Assembly: GCA_965223835.1 (NCBI GenBank)
Contig: OZ245023.1
Span: forward strand, 496,001-560,000
Source of the DNA: CAVYXZ01 sp965223835
Lineage (GTDB): Bacteria > Chloroflexota > Anaerolineae > Aggregatilineales > Phototrophicaceae
Length of the DNA stretch: 64,000 bases
Direction of reading: 5' to 3'
A model generated the notes under the pieces. It had not been told where the DNA came from. It saw nothing but the letters and a program-made list of their open reading frames with translations, and did no database searches. The translations under genes were made by a program, and so were the position numbers. Of this stretch, positions 36,201 through 44,607 are shown piece by piece (the first letter of the stretch is position 1; each line of letters starts with the position of its first letter).

Positions 36201-36233
36201 GTAATTTCGCTGGCTACCACAACGAATAACCGG

Positions 36234-37226
36234 TCAGGCATACTGCTTTTCAAGATCGGCGATTTTCCCCTCAACATCCCGCAACAACTTCTGGGTCATA
36301 TCCAGGCCAAACTGCTGACCACTTGGTTTGGCTTCGATGGTTGCGATCTTCTGCCGATAAAGATCGGCGGCAGCATGGAGTTCACGGAGCTTGCTGGCAA
36401 CCTTCGCTGGAACCCCGGTTGGGATTTCAGGTTCTTCAAGTGAAGTATCATTCGGAGCCGGGGCCGGCGGTGGTGCTGATTCGTGGGCGCCATTCGGTTT
36501 GCTTTCCGTCGCCTGACGCTTTTCGATCTCCGTCAGCTTGGTCGTCACCCGGTTGGCATACACGGCAATGCCCGAAATTTCCGGGTCAAACGCGCACGTC
36601 CCTTCAACGATGAGCATATCTTCTGGCTCAGCCAACGCGGGGGCGATCTTATGCCATTGTTTGGCGCTGATATAAACGGTATAAAGCGTTGGGGTGGTGG
36701 GCAAAGCCGGGACACCACGCGGCATGGTCGGTGCGCCCGCCTCGTGCCTCATGGTGGTGATAATCAGTTCCTGACGAGTTTCAATTTCACCGGGACGCCC
36801 AATTAATGTGATCTTCACGGCGCTTATCTCTCCTGGCTTGTCTAACAAAAGCCGCAATACATCCAGGCGTTCATCCCATACAAACCTGGGCAGATGGGCC
36901 TCGGCAGCTTCGGTCTTGCGCCGGTTACGGACATTACGCGCCGGGAACACGGCATTGCGGGCTGCGTCGGACATGCGCCCGCGAGCGATATAAAAGAACA
37001 CGCCGCCTTTCGTCCGCAGCCGATCAGCCGCCGCCGTTAACATCCCCCCCGCTGCCTGTACTGCCTCGGTATCGCGCAGTATTTCTCTGGCAAAGTCAAC
37101 ACCGCACTGTTCGATTACGCCCAAAACCAGCTTGCGGGGACCATGCTGAGTTTCCCCCAACAGGTCAGCAATTTCATCAGCGGCTTTTTTGATGTCTTCC
37201 GAGGCCAAAGGGTTTCCCTGACACAT
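36234..37226 (-). CDS. PHAX-type RNA-binding domain and OB-fold-like protein
   Basis: 330 residues from ATG 37226; a TTG at 37208 with AGGGA five bases before it is an alternative. Residues 5-95 match the PHAX (phosphorylated adapter of RNA export) RNA-binding domain: paired helices, REILRDTEAVQAAGGMLTAAADRLRTKGGVFFYIAR, with the GG(M) and RRTKGGVFF signature. Residues 130-235 look like an OB fold (KITLIGRPGEIETRQELIITTM..., YTVYISAKQWHKIAPAL, MLIVEGTCAFDPE). A Pro-rich linker and C-terminal coiled coil (SKLRELHAAADLYRQKIATIE ... KIADLEKQYA) complete it. Probably binds RNA or single-stranded nucleic acid; bacterial role unknown. Confidence 0.7.
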   Translation of the reverse strand: MCQGNPLASEDIKKAADEIADLLGETQHGPRKLVLGVIEQCGVDFAREILRDTEAVQAAGGMLTAAADRLRTKGGVFFYIARGRMSDAARNAVFPARNVRNRRKTEAAEAHLPRFVWDERLDVLRLLLDKPGEISAVKITLIGRPGEIETRQELIITTMRHEAGAPTMPRGVPALPTTPTLYTVYISAKQWHKIAPALAEPEDMLIVEGTCAFDPEISGIAVYANRVTTKLTEIEKRQATESKPNGAHESAPPPAPAPNDTSLEEPEIPTGVPAKVASKLRELHAAADLYRQKIATIEAKPSGQQFGLDMTQKLLRDVEGKIADLEKQYA

Positions 37227-37387
37227 TGATATGAATATTAAGATACCACATTCATCCACAAGCGCAAGCAAGGTTTAGTCCATTACTCATTATTCGGCAA
37301 ACCCGGAACAACCTGCCAAATTTGTTGAGAAGGGCAGGGCGATTGCATCAAAATCCGAATCAAGGTTATGCGCGGTTAGGACGATTC

Positions 37388-37410
37388 GTAGGGACGGCTT
37401 CTGCACGTCC
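37388..37410. repeat. Intergenic hairpin, GTAGGGACG type
   Basis: GGACG pairs with CGTCC around GCTTCTGCA, preceded by GTAG, like the element at 55086. It lies in the 37227-37550 gap between divergent genes. A -10-like TATACT at 37513 may serve the dioxygenase gene. Confidence 0.4.
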
Positions 37411-37550
37411 GGCGCGGCGGACAGCCAGTAGGCAGCACCATCTTGAACTGTTGCACTTTATACGATTGCCTACCGGATGACAGGATGGTGATAATGGGTC
37501 CTGAAAAAGCGGTATACTCAGGCCAAATTTCATTGTGGAGAACTAAAATC

Positions 37551-38300
37551 ATGATGACAGATGAGCAACGGTACTTATTCGACTTGCAGGGGTTTCTGGT
37601 GTTGAAGGGCGTATTAGGTGATGCCACGCTGCAACAGATGCACGCCGACATGGCTGCACACGGCGTCACCAACCCGGAAAACGACCCGACGAAATCGCGC
37701 TTTGGCGGCTTTCTGGCCTGGGGCGAAGTCTGGCGCAATTTGATTGACCATCCCACCGTGATGCCCATCCTCACCGAAATCCTGGGCGAACGCTTCCGTA
37801 TGGATCACGCTTATGGCATGGCGGCACGTGTCGATGGTGACGCCGGAAATTTTGGGATGCATCATCAAGCCGGGATGTTTCATCACGGGTGTTATTATGT
37901 ATCGCATGGTGACAAAATGCACAATGGTCTGATTGTTGTCAGTTATGCGCTGTCGGACACGCCACCGGGGGCGGGAGGCTTCGGCTGTATCCCTGGTTCG
38001 CACAAAGCGCTTTATCCGACGCCCGCAGGGTATTACGACGCCGATAATCCGCTCATTCAGCAGGTGCCAGCTCAGGCCGGTGACGCCATTATCTTCACCG
38101 AAGCGCTGACACATGGGACCCTGCGCTGGACGAATGCAGCCCAGGAGCGGCGGCAGATTCTCTTGAAATATTGCCCGCATTATATGCAGTGGGCCGGTAA
38201 GCCGATGGAGGCTAACATTGAGGGCCTGACAGAACGCCAGCGCCTCATCTTGCAAGGGCCATATGTGCATAAACGGGAGCGGGTCGAGGATGTGGTTTGA
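37551..38300 (+). CDS. Phytanoyl-CoA dioxygenase (PhyH) family protein
   Basis: 249 residues from ATG 37551. Iron and 2-oxoglutarate dioxygenase fold: LFDLQGFLVLKGVL start typical of PhyH, GMHHQAGMFHHG, a likely metal triad including His in HGDKMHNG and the later His in EALTHGTLRW, and the arginine region near RRQILLKYCPHYMQW. PGAGGFGCIPGSHK is the usual loop. Such enzymes hydroxylate or halogenate small metabolites; substrate unknown. No signal peptide. Confidence 0.85.
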   Translation: MMTDEQRYLFDLQGFLVLKGVLGDATLQQMHADMAAHGVTNPENDPTKSRFGGFLAWGEVWRNLIDHPTVMPILTEILGERFRMDHAYGMAARVDGDAGNFGMHHQAGMFHHGCYYVSHGDKMHNGLIVVSYALSDTPPGAGGFGCIPGSHKALYPTPAGYYDADNPLIQQVPAQAGDAIIFTEALTHGTLRWTNAAQERRQILLKYCPHYMQWAGKPMEANIEGLTERQRLILQGPYVHKRERVEDVV

Positions 38301-38333
38301 TTCCGGCAGCTATTGCGGAAGCGGTTGCCTAGA

Positions 38334-38705
38334 TCACAGGGCGACTTTGGCATCAACCTGCAACCGGGCGAAAGACACCGCTGCTTCCATACTGGTAAAG
38401 ACCACAGCGACCGTTTCATCAAACCAGGATTGCATGGTGGAAGTGCCGACAAATACCGCCGCTAAACTGGGATAAATCTTAGCGCCAGTGGCATCCTGAA
38501 TACACTGTATCAGGGCAGTCGCGATTGTCACATAATTTGATTGGGCCTGACGTAGATCATAAATTCGGTAGACTGGCCCAGCCAGCGTTCGGGCTAGCTC
38601 GATACTTTGCGCGTAAGCCGCGAAAATCGCTGATTTACTCACTTCATCGGAAAAAGTGAAAACAATGATCGATTCATTGCCATATTGCTCAACCAGTACA
38701 CTCAT
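38334..38705 (-). CDS. Small SpoIIAA/STAS-like protein
   Basis: 123 residues from ATG 38705, where AAGGA lies nine bases upstream; a longer frame exists but lacks a site. Alternating strands and helices (SIIVFTFSDEVSKSAIFAAYAQSIELAR, VYRIYDLRQAQSN, IYPSLAAVFVGTSTM, ending TSMEAAVSFARLQ) resemble the protein at 51412 in layout and length, and the SpoIIAA-like fold of that type. No catalytic residue visible. Possibly a signalling or regulatory module. Confidence 0.5.
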   Translation of the reverse strand: MSVLVEQYGNESIIVFTFSDEVSKSAIFAAYAQSIELARTLAGPVYRIYDLRQAQSNYVTIATALIQCIQDATGAKIYPSLAAVFVGTSTMQSWFDETVAVVFTSMEAAVSFARLQVDAKVAL

Positions 38706-39166
38706 AACAGTTTTCCTTGATTTCCCTGCATATATTGTGGGTGCGGAAAATTGTCTGGTGCCTGAAGTTATGTGAATTTTGTCGAAAAACCGTCTGAAAC
38801 GGCCTATTTGTGAGGCATCAAAAAGTCGTTTTTGCCAGATTATCTGCTCTGGCGTTGACACAACTTCAGGTTCGAGATGGGGAATTTGCTATTTGTTGGT
38901 GGTGATGATTGTCTACTATGCTTGAATGCAATGAGTTATGAATTCAACAGAACGCGTAAAAAGCCCTCTGGCCTCATCGTGGATTTCGGGCGGGCGCGAC
39001 ATGACGAGGCCACGCGCCGCCAACAGTTAGTAAAATGAAACCGTTGAGGGACGATTAAGCTGCTACGTGCTAAATACAAAAACCTCAAGCATTTGCCTGA
39101 AAGAACGGCGCTAAGATTCAAATATTGTAAGGTACGCAATATTCTTGGGACATACATAAACGTTAC
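38706..39166. promoter_or_regulatory. Divergent control region with AATATTG/CAATATT dyad
   Basis: A 461-base gap between divergent genes. At 39121-39143 a perfect dyad AATATTG - nine bases - CAATATT lies just upstream of the tyrosine-kinase gene and is a candidate operator. Another small stem (CCGT-CTGA-AACGG) is near 38787. I see no convincing gene here. Confidence 0.4.
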
Positions 39167-40801
39167 ATGGACCTTCGATCTTATTTGCTATTACTCCGAC
39201 GCTGGTGGTGGTGGTTGCTGATGGCCGCGATAATTGGGGGTGGACTCGGCTTTATTCGTAGCAGCAATCAGCCAATCGTCTACAAGTCAACGACGACGGT
39301 ATCCATCGGCAATTTTATTCAAATGGCGAATCCGACCGTTGCCGCGATTGATACTGGGCTGTGGCTGGCGCCGACCTATGCCCACCTGGTCACGACTGAG
39401 GGCGTGCTGCAAGGGACGGCGGATGCGCTGGACTTGCCGTTCGGAGCGGAAACGTTGCATGGTATGGTCAGCACAAGAATCTTGCTTGATACCACCTTGC
39501 TGATGATTGATGTAAAGGGCGATGATCCCGTGCTGGTCGCCGATATTTCTGATGAAGTTGCCCGGCAACTTATTGACCATAGTCCCTCCAACATTACCGA
39601 TCAGCAACAGATTCAGCTTGATCTGGCAAACCAGCAAACTGTACGCCTCAACGCGCAACTGGAAGACCTGTACCAGGATTTGGCTGAAATTGATGACCAG
39701 ATGACAGCTAACCTCACCGAAGCCGCCACGAATGATCTGGAAGCAGAACGGCTTGTGCTGGTTGATAACGTGAATTATGTCACGAGTGTCATGGCAGATT
39801 ATATCGCGTCGATTGCTTACATTCAGCAGCAAACGAATTCTCTGGAAATCGTCGAACATGCTCAAGTATCGCAGACCGGCGGGCGGAGCAAAATCATTCC
39901 AATTATCATGAGCATGGCTGCCGGGGGCATATTGGCCTTTGCCGGGGTGGTCGCATTTGAATACATTGACGATCACATCCGCACCGTCGATCAAGCGGTT
40001 AATGGCCTCAATCTGCCATTTCTGGGCGCGATCAGGCTGGTTAAGCAGCCCAAACGGTCGGATGCTGATGCACGGGTCGTCTGGCATGACCCGATTGGTC
40101 CGGTGACGGAAACCTACCATGCTGTGCGGACTAATCTGCTGGCTGCCGGGGGTGGGCAAAAGGCGCAAACCTTTATGGTTGTCAGCGCGGGTCCGGGCGA
40201 AGGGAAAAGCATGACAGCGACCAATCTGGCAATCTCGCTGGCGATGGCCGACTTTCGGACGGTATTGATTGATGCTGATCTCCGACGACCAACCATTCAT
40301 GAGATTTTCCAGCTCCCCAATCAGATTGGCATGTCGACGCTCCTCAAACCAGCGGGTGATGCCGTGGTCGCCGAGCAACAGCGCCATCACATCTTGCAAC
40401 ACTGCCTGCAAGCGACGGGAATTCCGAACTTGAGCGTAATAACGAGTGGCCCGCCGCCCAATGCGAATCCATCTGCTCTGCTGTCATCGCCGACGATGCA
40501 GGCCTGGCACGAGGTGTTTCAGCAAGCTGACAGCATGGATTACATTATCTTTGATACGCCACCCAGTTTGGCAGTGGCCGACAGTGTTGCGCTGACCTCC
40601 GCCATTGATGCCCGGAGTCTGCTGGTGGTGGAAGCCGGGCGTACTCGCCGTGCCGAAGCGCTGCGGGTCAAACAGCAATTTGAGGCGGTTGGCAAACCCT
40701 TGACCGGGGTTATTTTGAATAAGGCGCGGCAGCAAGACAGCAACTATTATAGCTATGATTACATGTATTATCCGCAGGACGATCGGTCAAATACTGCCTA
40801 A
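39167..40801 (+). CDS. Wzz-type chain-length protein fused to BY-kinase (polysaccharide tyrosine autokinase)
   Basis: 544 residues. N-terminal Wzz domain: a membrane helix at 12-30 (RWWWWLLMAAIIGGGLGFI), a periplasmic-type helical region with a coiled coil near 150-230, and a second helix (IIPIIMSMAAGGILAFAGVVAF) at about 245. Cytoplasmic kinase domain: Walker A SAGPGEGKSMTATN, A' LIDADLRRPT, B DYIIFDTPPS. The C-terminal tyrosine cluster (NYYSYDYMYYPQ) is the autophosphorylation tail of BY-kinases. It controls length and export of exopolysaccharide. Wzx/Wzy are not in the window. Confidence 0.9.
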   Translation: MDLRSYLLLLRRWWWWLLMAAIIGGGLGFIRSSNQPIVYKSTTTVSIGNFIQMANPTVAAIDTGLWLAPTYAHLVTTEGVLQGTADALDLPFGAETLHGMVSTRILLDTTLLMIDVKGDDPVLVADISDEVARQLIDHSPSNITDQQQIQLDLANQQTVRLNAQLEDLYQDLAEIDDQMTANLTEAATNDLEAERLVLVDNVNYVTSVMADYIASIAYIQQQTNSLEIVEHAQVSQTGGRSKIIPIIMSMAAGGILAFAGVVAFEYIDDHIRTVDQAVNGLNLPFLGAIRLVKQPKRSDADARVVWHDPIGPVTETYHAVRTNLLAAGGGQKAQTFMVVSAGPGEGKSMTATNLAISLAMADFRTVLIDADLRRPTIHEIFQLPNQIGMSTLLKPAGDAVVAEQQRHHILQHCLQATGIPNLSVITSGPPPNANPSALLSSPTMQAWHEVFQQADSMDYIIFDTPPSLAVADSVALTSAIDARSLLVVEAGRTRRAEALRVKQQFEAVGKPLTGVILNKARQQDSNYYSYDYMYYPQDDRSNTA

Positions 40802-40821
40802 ACACCCGCGTATCCGACGCT

Positions 40822-42168
40822 TCAGGCACCAGTTGCGGGAGCTGCTTTAGGATCATGTTTGGCGCACGGTTTGGCATCAACGGCTGTGATACTGGGTAAG
40901 CCCTGAGCTGCCTGACCACCCGAATGCCCGGCATCAACGACGATCATGTCAGCCTCACCATTCATCCGGCGCAATGCCCAGGCCAGCGGCACACACACTA
41001 GCGTCAAGGCCCCGCCGATCACGTAGCCGGTACTGATGTTAGCGTTCAAGGCAACCTGTCCGAGCGCCGTTTGCGTGACAATGCCGCCGGCGCTGCCAAA
41101 CATGCTATCCACTGATAGCACGGAAGCCCGCTGCTGGGTTGGGATGACATGGTGGATATAGCTCTGCCGGACCGGACCTAATGCGCCGACTGATCCCATA
41201 CCGACCAGCAAAAAGGCCACCGCCAGATAGAAATCATTCACCAGACCGACTCCGATCATGGCGAAGGCAAAGACCAAAATTGCGCCGATCATCAGCGTGG
41301 TTCGGCGACCGTCGTGCCGCGTGTACCAGTCGACAAAGGTGTTGCCGATAATGGTGGCGAGTGAGAGCAGAGCGGTCACAATCCCGGCAATCCAAACGGC
41401 GTCCGGGTCGCCGAAGAGTTCCAGGAAATAGGGCTGCCAGGCATAAAAGGCCCAGCCCATGAAGCCAAACTGAATGAAGGCCATAATCATGAGCAGGCGC
41501 AGTTGGCGTTCCTGCCAGCCGAAACGGATGCTATCGCGCGTGAGTTTGCGCATTTCAACCGGGATCGTGCGCAGCGAAAGTGGTTTGGGTTTGTAGCCAA
41601 TATCATGCATCCCCCGGAAGGCCACCACAAAAACAATCCCCAGCATGACCGCTCTCAAGACGAACGGAATGGCAATGTTCAGCGTGCCGATGAAGCCACC
41701 GCCGACAGAACCGATCAACATGGCGAGGCCGGTCAGTTGCGCACTCCGGGCAAAAACCTGATCTAAGTTACCCGCGTAATTGGTCGCTGCCAGTGCATCC
41801 ACCAGCCAGGCTTCCACCGCGCCGGAATAAAACGTAAAGCCCAGGCCGAGCAAGATCGAGAAGCCCGCAAACCAGACGAGATCAGCCCCGATGAGTGACC
41901 CCAGCACATATCCGAGCGTTGCCAGCATCAATACAACCGCGCTCAGCAAAAATGATACGCGCCGGCCCAACGTATCAGCCACGACGCCGGTTGGAATCTC
42001 GAAAACGACCATGCCCAGCGTATAAAACGCGTTGGCGATGAAAACTTCCGCGATGTTCAGCCCGGCTTCCAACAGGAATAGCGTGTTTACGCCCCAGATG
42101 AGGGACGCCGACAAAGTATACAACCCCGCAATCCAGAAGTAATTGCGGATGACGCGCTGAGAAGTCAT
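40822..42168 (-). CDS. MFS transporter
   Basis: 448 residues with about 12 hydrophobic segments and the loop motif GVVADTLGRRVSFLLS (MFS motif A, GxxxDxxGRR) after helix 2. The second half carries the matching DWYTRHDGRRTTLMIG loop. It is a proton- or gradient-driven transporter of the drug/metabolite type; substrate unclear. The C-terminal 30 residues are Ala/Lys-rich. Stop is 20 bases from the BY-kinase stop. Confidence 0.85.
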   Translation of the reverse strand: MTSQRVIRNYFWIAGLYTLSASLIWGVNTLFLLEAGLNIAEVFIANAFYTLGMVVFEIPTGVVADTLGRRVSFLLSAVVLMLATLGYVLGSLIGADLVWFAGFSILLGLGFTFYSGAVEAWLVDALAATNYAGNLDQVFARSAQLTGLAMLIGSVGGGFIGTLNIAIPFVLRAVMLGIVFVVAFRGMHDIGYKPKPLSLRTIPVEMRKLTRDSIRFGWQERQLRLLMIMAFIQFGFMGWAFYAWQPYFLELFGDPDAVWIAGIVTALLSLATIIGNTFVDWYTRHDGRRTTLMIGAILVFAFAMIGVGLVNDFYLAVAFLLVGMGSVGALGPVRQSYIHHVIPTQQRASVLSVDSMFGSAGGIVTQTALGQVALNANISTGYVIGGALTLVCVPLAWALRRMNGEADMIVVDAGHSGGQAAQGLPSITAVDAKPCAKHDPKAAPATGA

Positions 42169-42319
42169 CACTTGGCCTGACGCTCGTTGGTCGAGGCCGC
42201 GATTGTAACGAACCGGATGCGACTCTGGCTAGCGGTTCTCATTTGGCGCACATGGTCTAGCAATTCGCTAAGCATCCACCCTGAAGATAGGCTATACTGC
42301 TGAGGGGAGGAAAAGCATT

Positions 42320-44521
42320 GTGAGTGACAGCGGCCATATCTTCATTAGCTACGCCCGTCGCGACGGACGCGACCTTGCTGAGCGCTTGTATCAGGCGTTG
42401 ACGGTACGTGGCATCCGGGCCTGGCGCGACGAACGTGATCTGAATCCGTATCAGGATTTCAGCGTCGCGATTGAGCGGGCAATCCGAGCAGCCCGGCAGG
42501 TTGTTGTGTTACTAACGCCGGAGATCGCTGAGCGGGAAGATAGCTTTGTCCGCCGCGAGATTATGGAGGCCCAAGCCCGCGAAAAACTAATCATTCCGCT
42601 ACTTGGCCCAGACTTTGACGCCAAAGATGTTCCAGTCCACATCAAGCATCTGACGTGGCTACCATTTACTGCTTTTGACGACCATCTGCCCGGATTACTG
42701 GAGCGGCTTGATAATCCTCCAGAGGGCTACACTCCGCCGTCTTTGCCACACGACCCATTCCGCGAATATGTCCAACAACTCCGCGATTTCGTCAACAGCG
42801 AATTGGAAGTCAGCCTGCTTAATATCCATGACTTGATTTTGTTACAGGCCAAAGATACGCCAGATGCAGTTCCTTCTTCTGCACCCGCGCCGCTTCCAGC
42901 GGCATTCAAATCACGGGCTTTTCGTGCTAATGAAATAGAACCCGCGCCTCCACTTGAGCGCGACTTTGACAACTTCAATGAGGGTTTCGCTGCTCATGAG
43001 GGCCGTGTCCTGTTACTGGGGGAACCGGGCGCAGGGAAGACCACGACCCTGCTAGCCTTCACACGTCAAAAAGCCATTGACCGCCTGACGCATCCTGCCA
43101 ACCCGCTGCCGGTTTACGCGCCGTTGGCGAGTTGGGATAGTAAAGGTGATTTGGTAGAGTGGCTTGTGCAGGCGACCGGGTTGGACTCTGCTGCTCTTAG
43201 AACCGAAATTGTTGCCAATCGCGCCTTGCTCGTTCTGGATGGTCTGGATGAGATGGCTGCCAATTGGAGTGACCCAAAGAAGCCAAATGAGCCGTCGCGC
43301 GATTTTCGCCTCGAATTGCTGGAGACTCTCAAGCCGCTGACAACCAGTGTATTGGTATCCTGCCGCATCAAAGACTATGATAAGATCGTTGAGAAGCGTG
43401 GGGCGAAGATTGCCCTAAATGGTGCGATCACACTGCAACCCCTGAGCGATGAACAAATTGAGGCCTACCTGCTAGATCAGCCTGAATTGTATGATGCTCT
43501 GCAATTTGATGATGCACTGCTGGATATGGCTCGCACACCATTACTGTTAACGCTGCTGGCGATTGGCTACCGCGACTCAACGCCTGAAGAACGTGCCCAA
43601 CTGCGTGATTTGAGCCACAGTCCGGGTGACTTACGGGATAAGATCTTTGCGACTTATGTCAAGAAACGGTACGAACATGAGCAGACTCGTAGCCTCGAAC
43701 CCTTGCCCTACACACTAGGGGAGATGGATGAGAAATTGGGCCGTGCGGCTGTAAGCGCCGTCTCAGACATTCTCCGCGATAATTCCGGGCTAATTGCAGA
43801 GCAGGATTTCAAAGAGGCCGATCAGTATGCATTGGTCAAGTTTGCTATTCAATTAAGCCTCCTGCGACCTGCTGGTATGCACTACACCTTTAATTTGGGG
43901 GATTTAGGCGATTTAGAAGGATTGTTTGCCGGTCAAAAGAAACAACAACACTGGCAATTTCAGCACACATTACTACGCGACTACTTTTGGTTCCGACAAG
44001 CCATTGCAGATTTATCCGACCCCAATGTGGAGTTCCGCCTTCACGCGATCTGGGCTTTGGAATGGACTCACGACAGTCGTTGTGTCGAAGCACTGATAAA
44101 TGCTTTGGCGGACACTGACTTTTCTATACGCAAAAACGCTGCTAGGAAATTAGGTGCTATACGTGATAAACGCGCTGTCAAACCTCTCATCGACACTTTA
44201 GGTGTAGCTGATTTAGCCGTTCGTAGTGAAGTAGCCTATGCGCTGGGTGAGTTAGGTGATAAACGCGCTGTCGAACCTCTCATCGATGCTCTAGATGAGA
44301 CCGATGTGGCGGTTCGTTGTGGAGCAGCCCATGCGCTGGGCGAGTTACGCGATGAACGTGCTACGACATCATTAATATTTTTATTGTCAGACAACAGATG
44401 GGACTTTGATGTGCGAGTTTGCGATGTTGCTGTTTATGCACTCGAAAACATCGGCACGCCCGAAGCGTTGGATGCAGTCGCGCAATGGCGGTTGGCGCAG
44501 AAGAATATTGACGAAAGTTAA
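42320..44521 (+). CDS. TIR - NACHT/STAND NTPase - HEAT repeat protein (NLR-like)
   Basis: 733 residues from a GTG with GGGAGG nine bases upstream. TIR at 1-135: GHIFISYARRDGRDLAERLY, IRAWRDERDLNPYQDF, RREIMEAQ with Glu80 in the NADase position. NACHT-type NTPase from about 215: Walker A GEPGAGKTTT (about 235), Walker B ALLVLDGLDEMA (about 300), sensor-like VLVSCRIKDYD, then a winged-helix-like segment. HEAT repeats fill the last 165 residues (RAVKPLIDTLG..., RAVEPLIDALDETDVAVRCGAAHALGEL). This is the architecture of bacterial NLR-like defence proteins in which ligand binding by the repeats would activate the TIR. A lone gene between divergent and convergent neighbours; target unknown. Confidence 0.85.
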   Translation: MSDSGHIFISYARRDGRDLAERLYQALTVRGIRAWRDERDLNPYQDFSVAIERAIRAARQVVVLLTPEIAEREDSFVRREIMEAQAREKLIIPLLGPDFDAKDVPVHIKHLTWLPFTAFDDHLPGLLERLDNPPEGYTPPSLPHDPFREYVQQLRDFVNSELEVSLLNIHDLILLQAKDTPDAVPSSAPAPLPAAFKSRAFRANEIEPAPPLERDFDNFNEGFAAHEGRVLLLGEPGAGKTTTLLAFTRQKAIDRLTHPANPLPVYAPLASWDSKGDLVEWLVQATGLDSAALRTEIVANRALLVLDGLDEMAANWSDPKKPNEPSRDFRLELLETLKPLTTSVLVSCRIKDYDKIVEKRGAKIALNGAITLQPLSDEQIEAYLLDQPELYDALQFDDALLDMARTPLLLTLLAIGYRDSTPEERAQLRDLSHSPGDLRDKIFATYVKKRYEHEQTRSLEPLPYTLGEMDEKLGRAAVSAVSDILRDNSGLIAEQDFKEADQYALVKFAIQLSLLRPAGMHYTFNLGDLGDLEGLFAGQKKQQHWQFQHTLLRDYFWFRQAIADLSDPNVEFRLHAIWALEWTHDSRCVEALINALADTDFSIRKNAARKLGAIRDKRAVKPLIDTLGVADLAVRSEVAYALGELGDKRAVEPLIDALDETDVAVRCGAAHALGELRDERATTSLIFLLSDNRWDFDVRVCDVAVYALENIGTPEALDAVAQWRLAQKNIDES

Positions 44522-44607
44522 GAGTGTTATGTTAGCTACATCCGAGTATTTCCTGTGATTTTTCAGCCCATCCATTTGTACACTTGCTCAACAAAAACCC
44601 GACAAAT

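Noticed and set aside
38936..39157. 73-codon minus-strand frame upstream of the tyrosine kinase
   Set aside because: It covers the likely promoter and dyad of the kinase gene and has no coding character.
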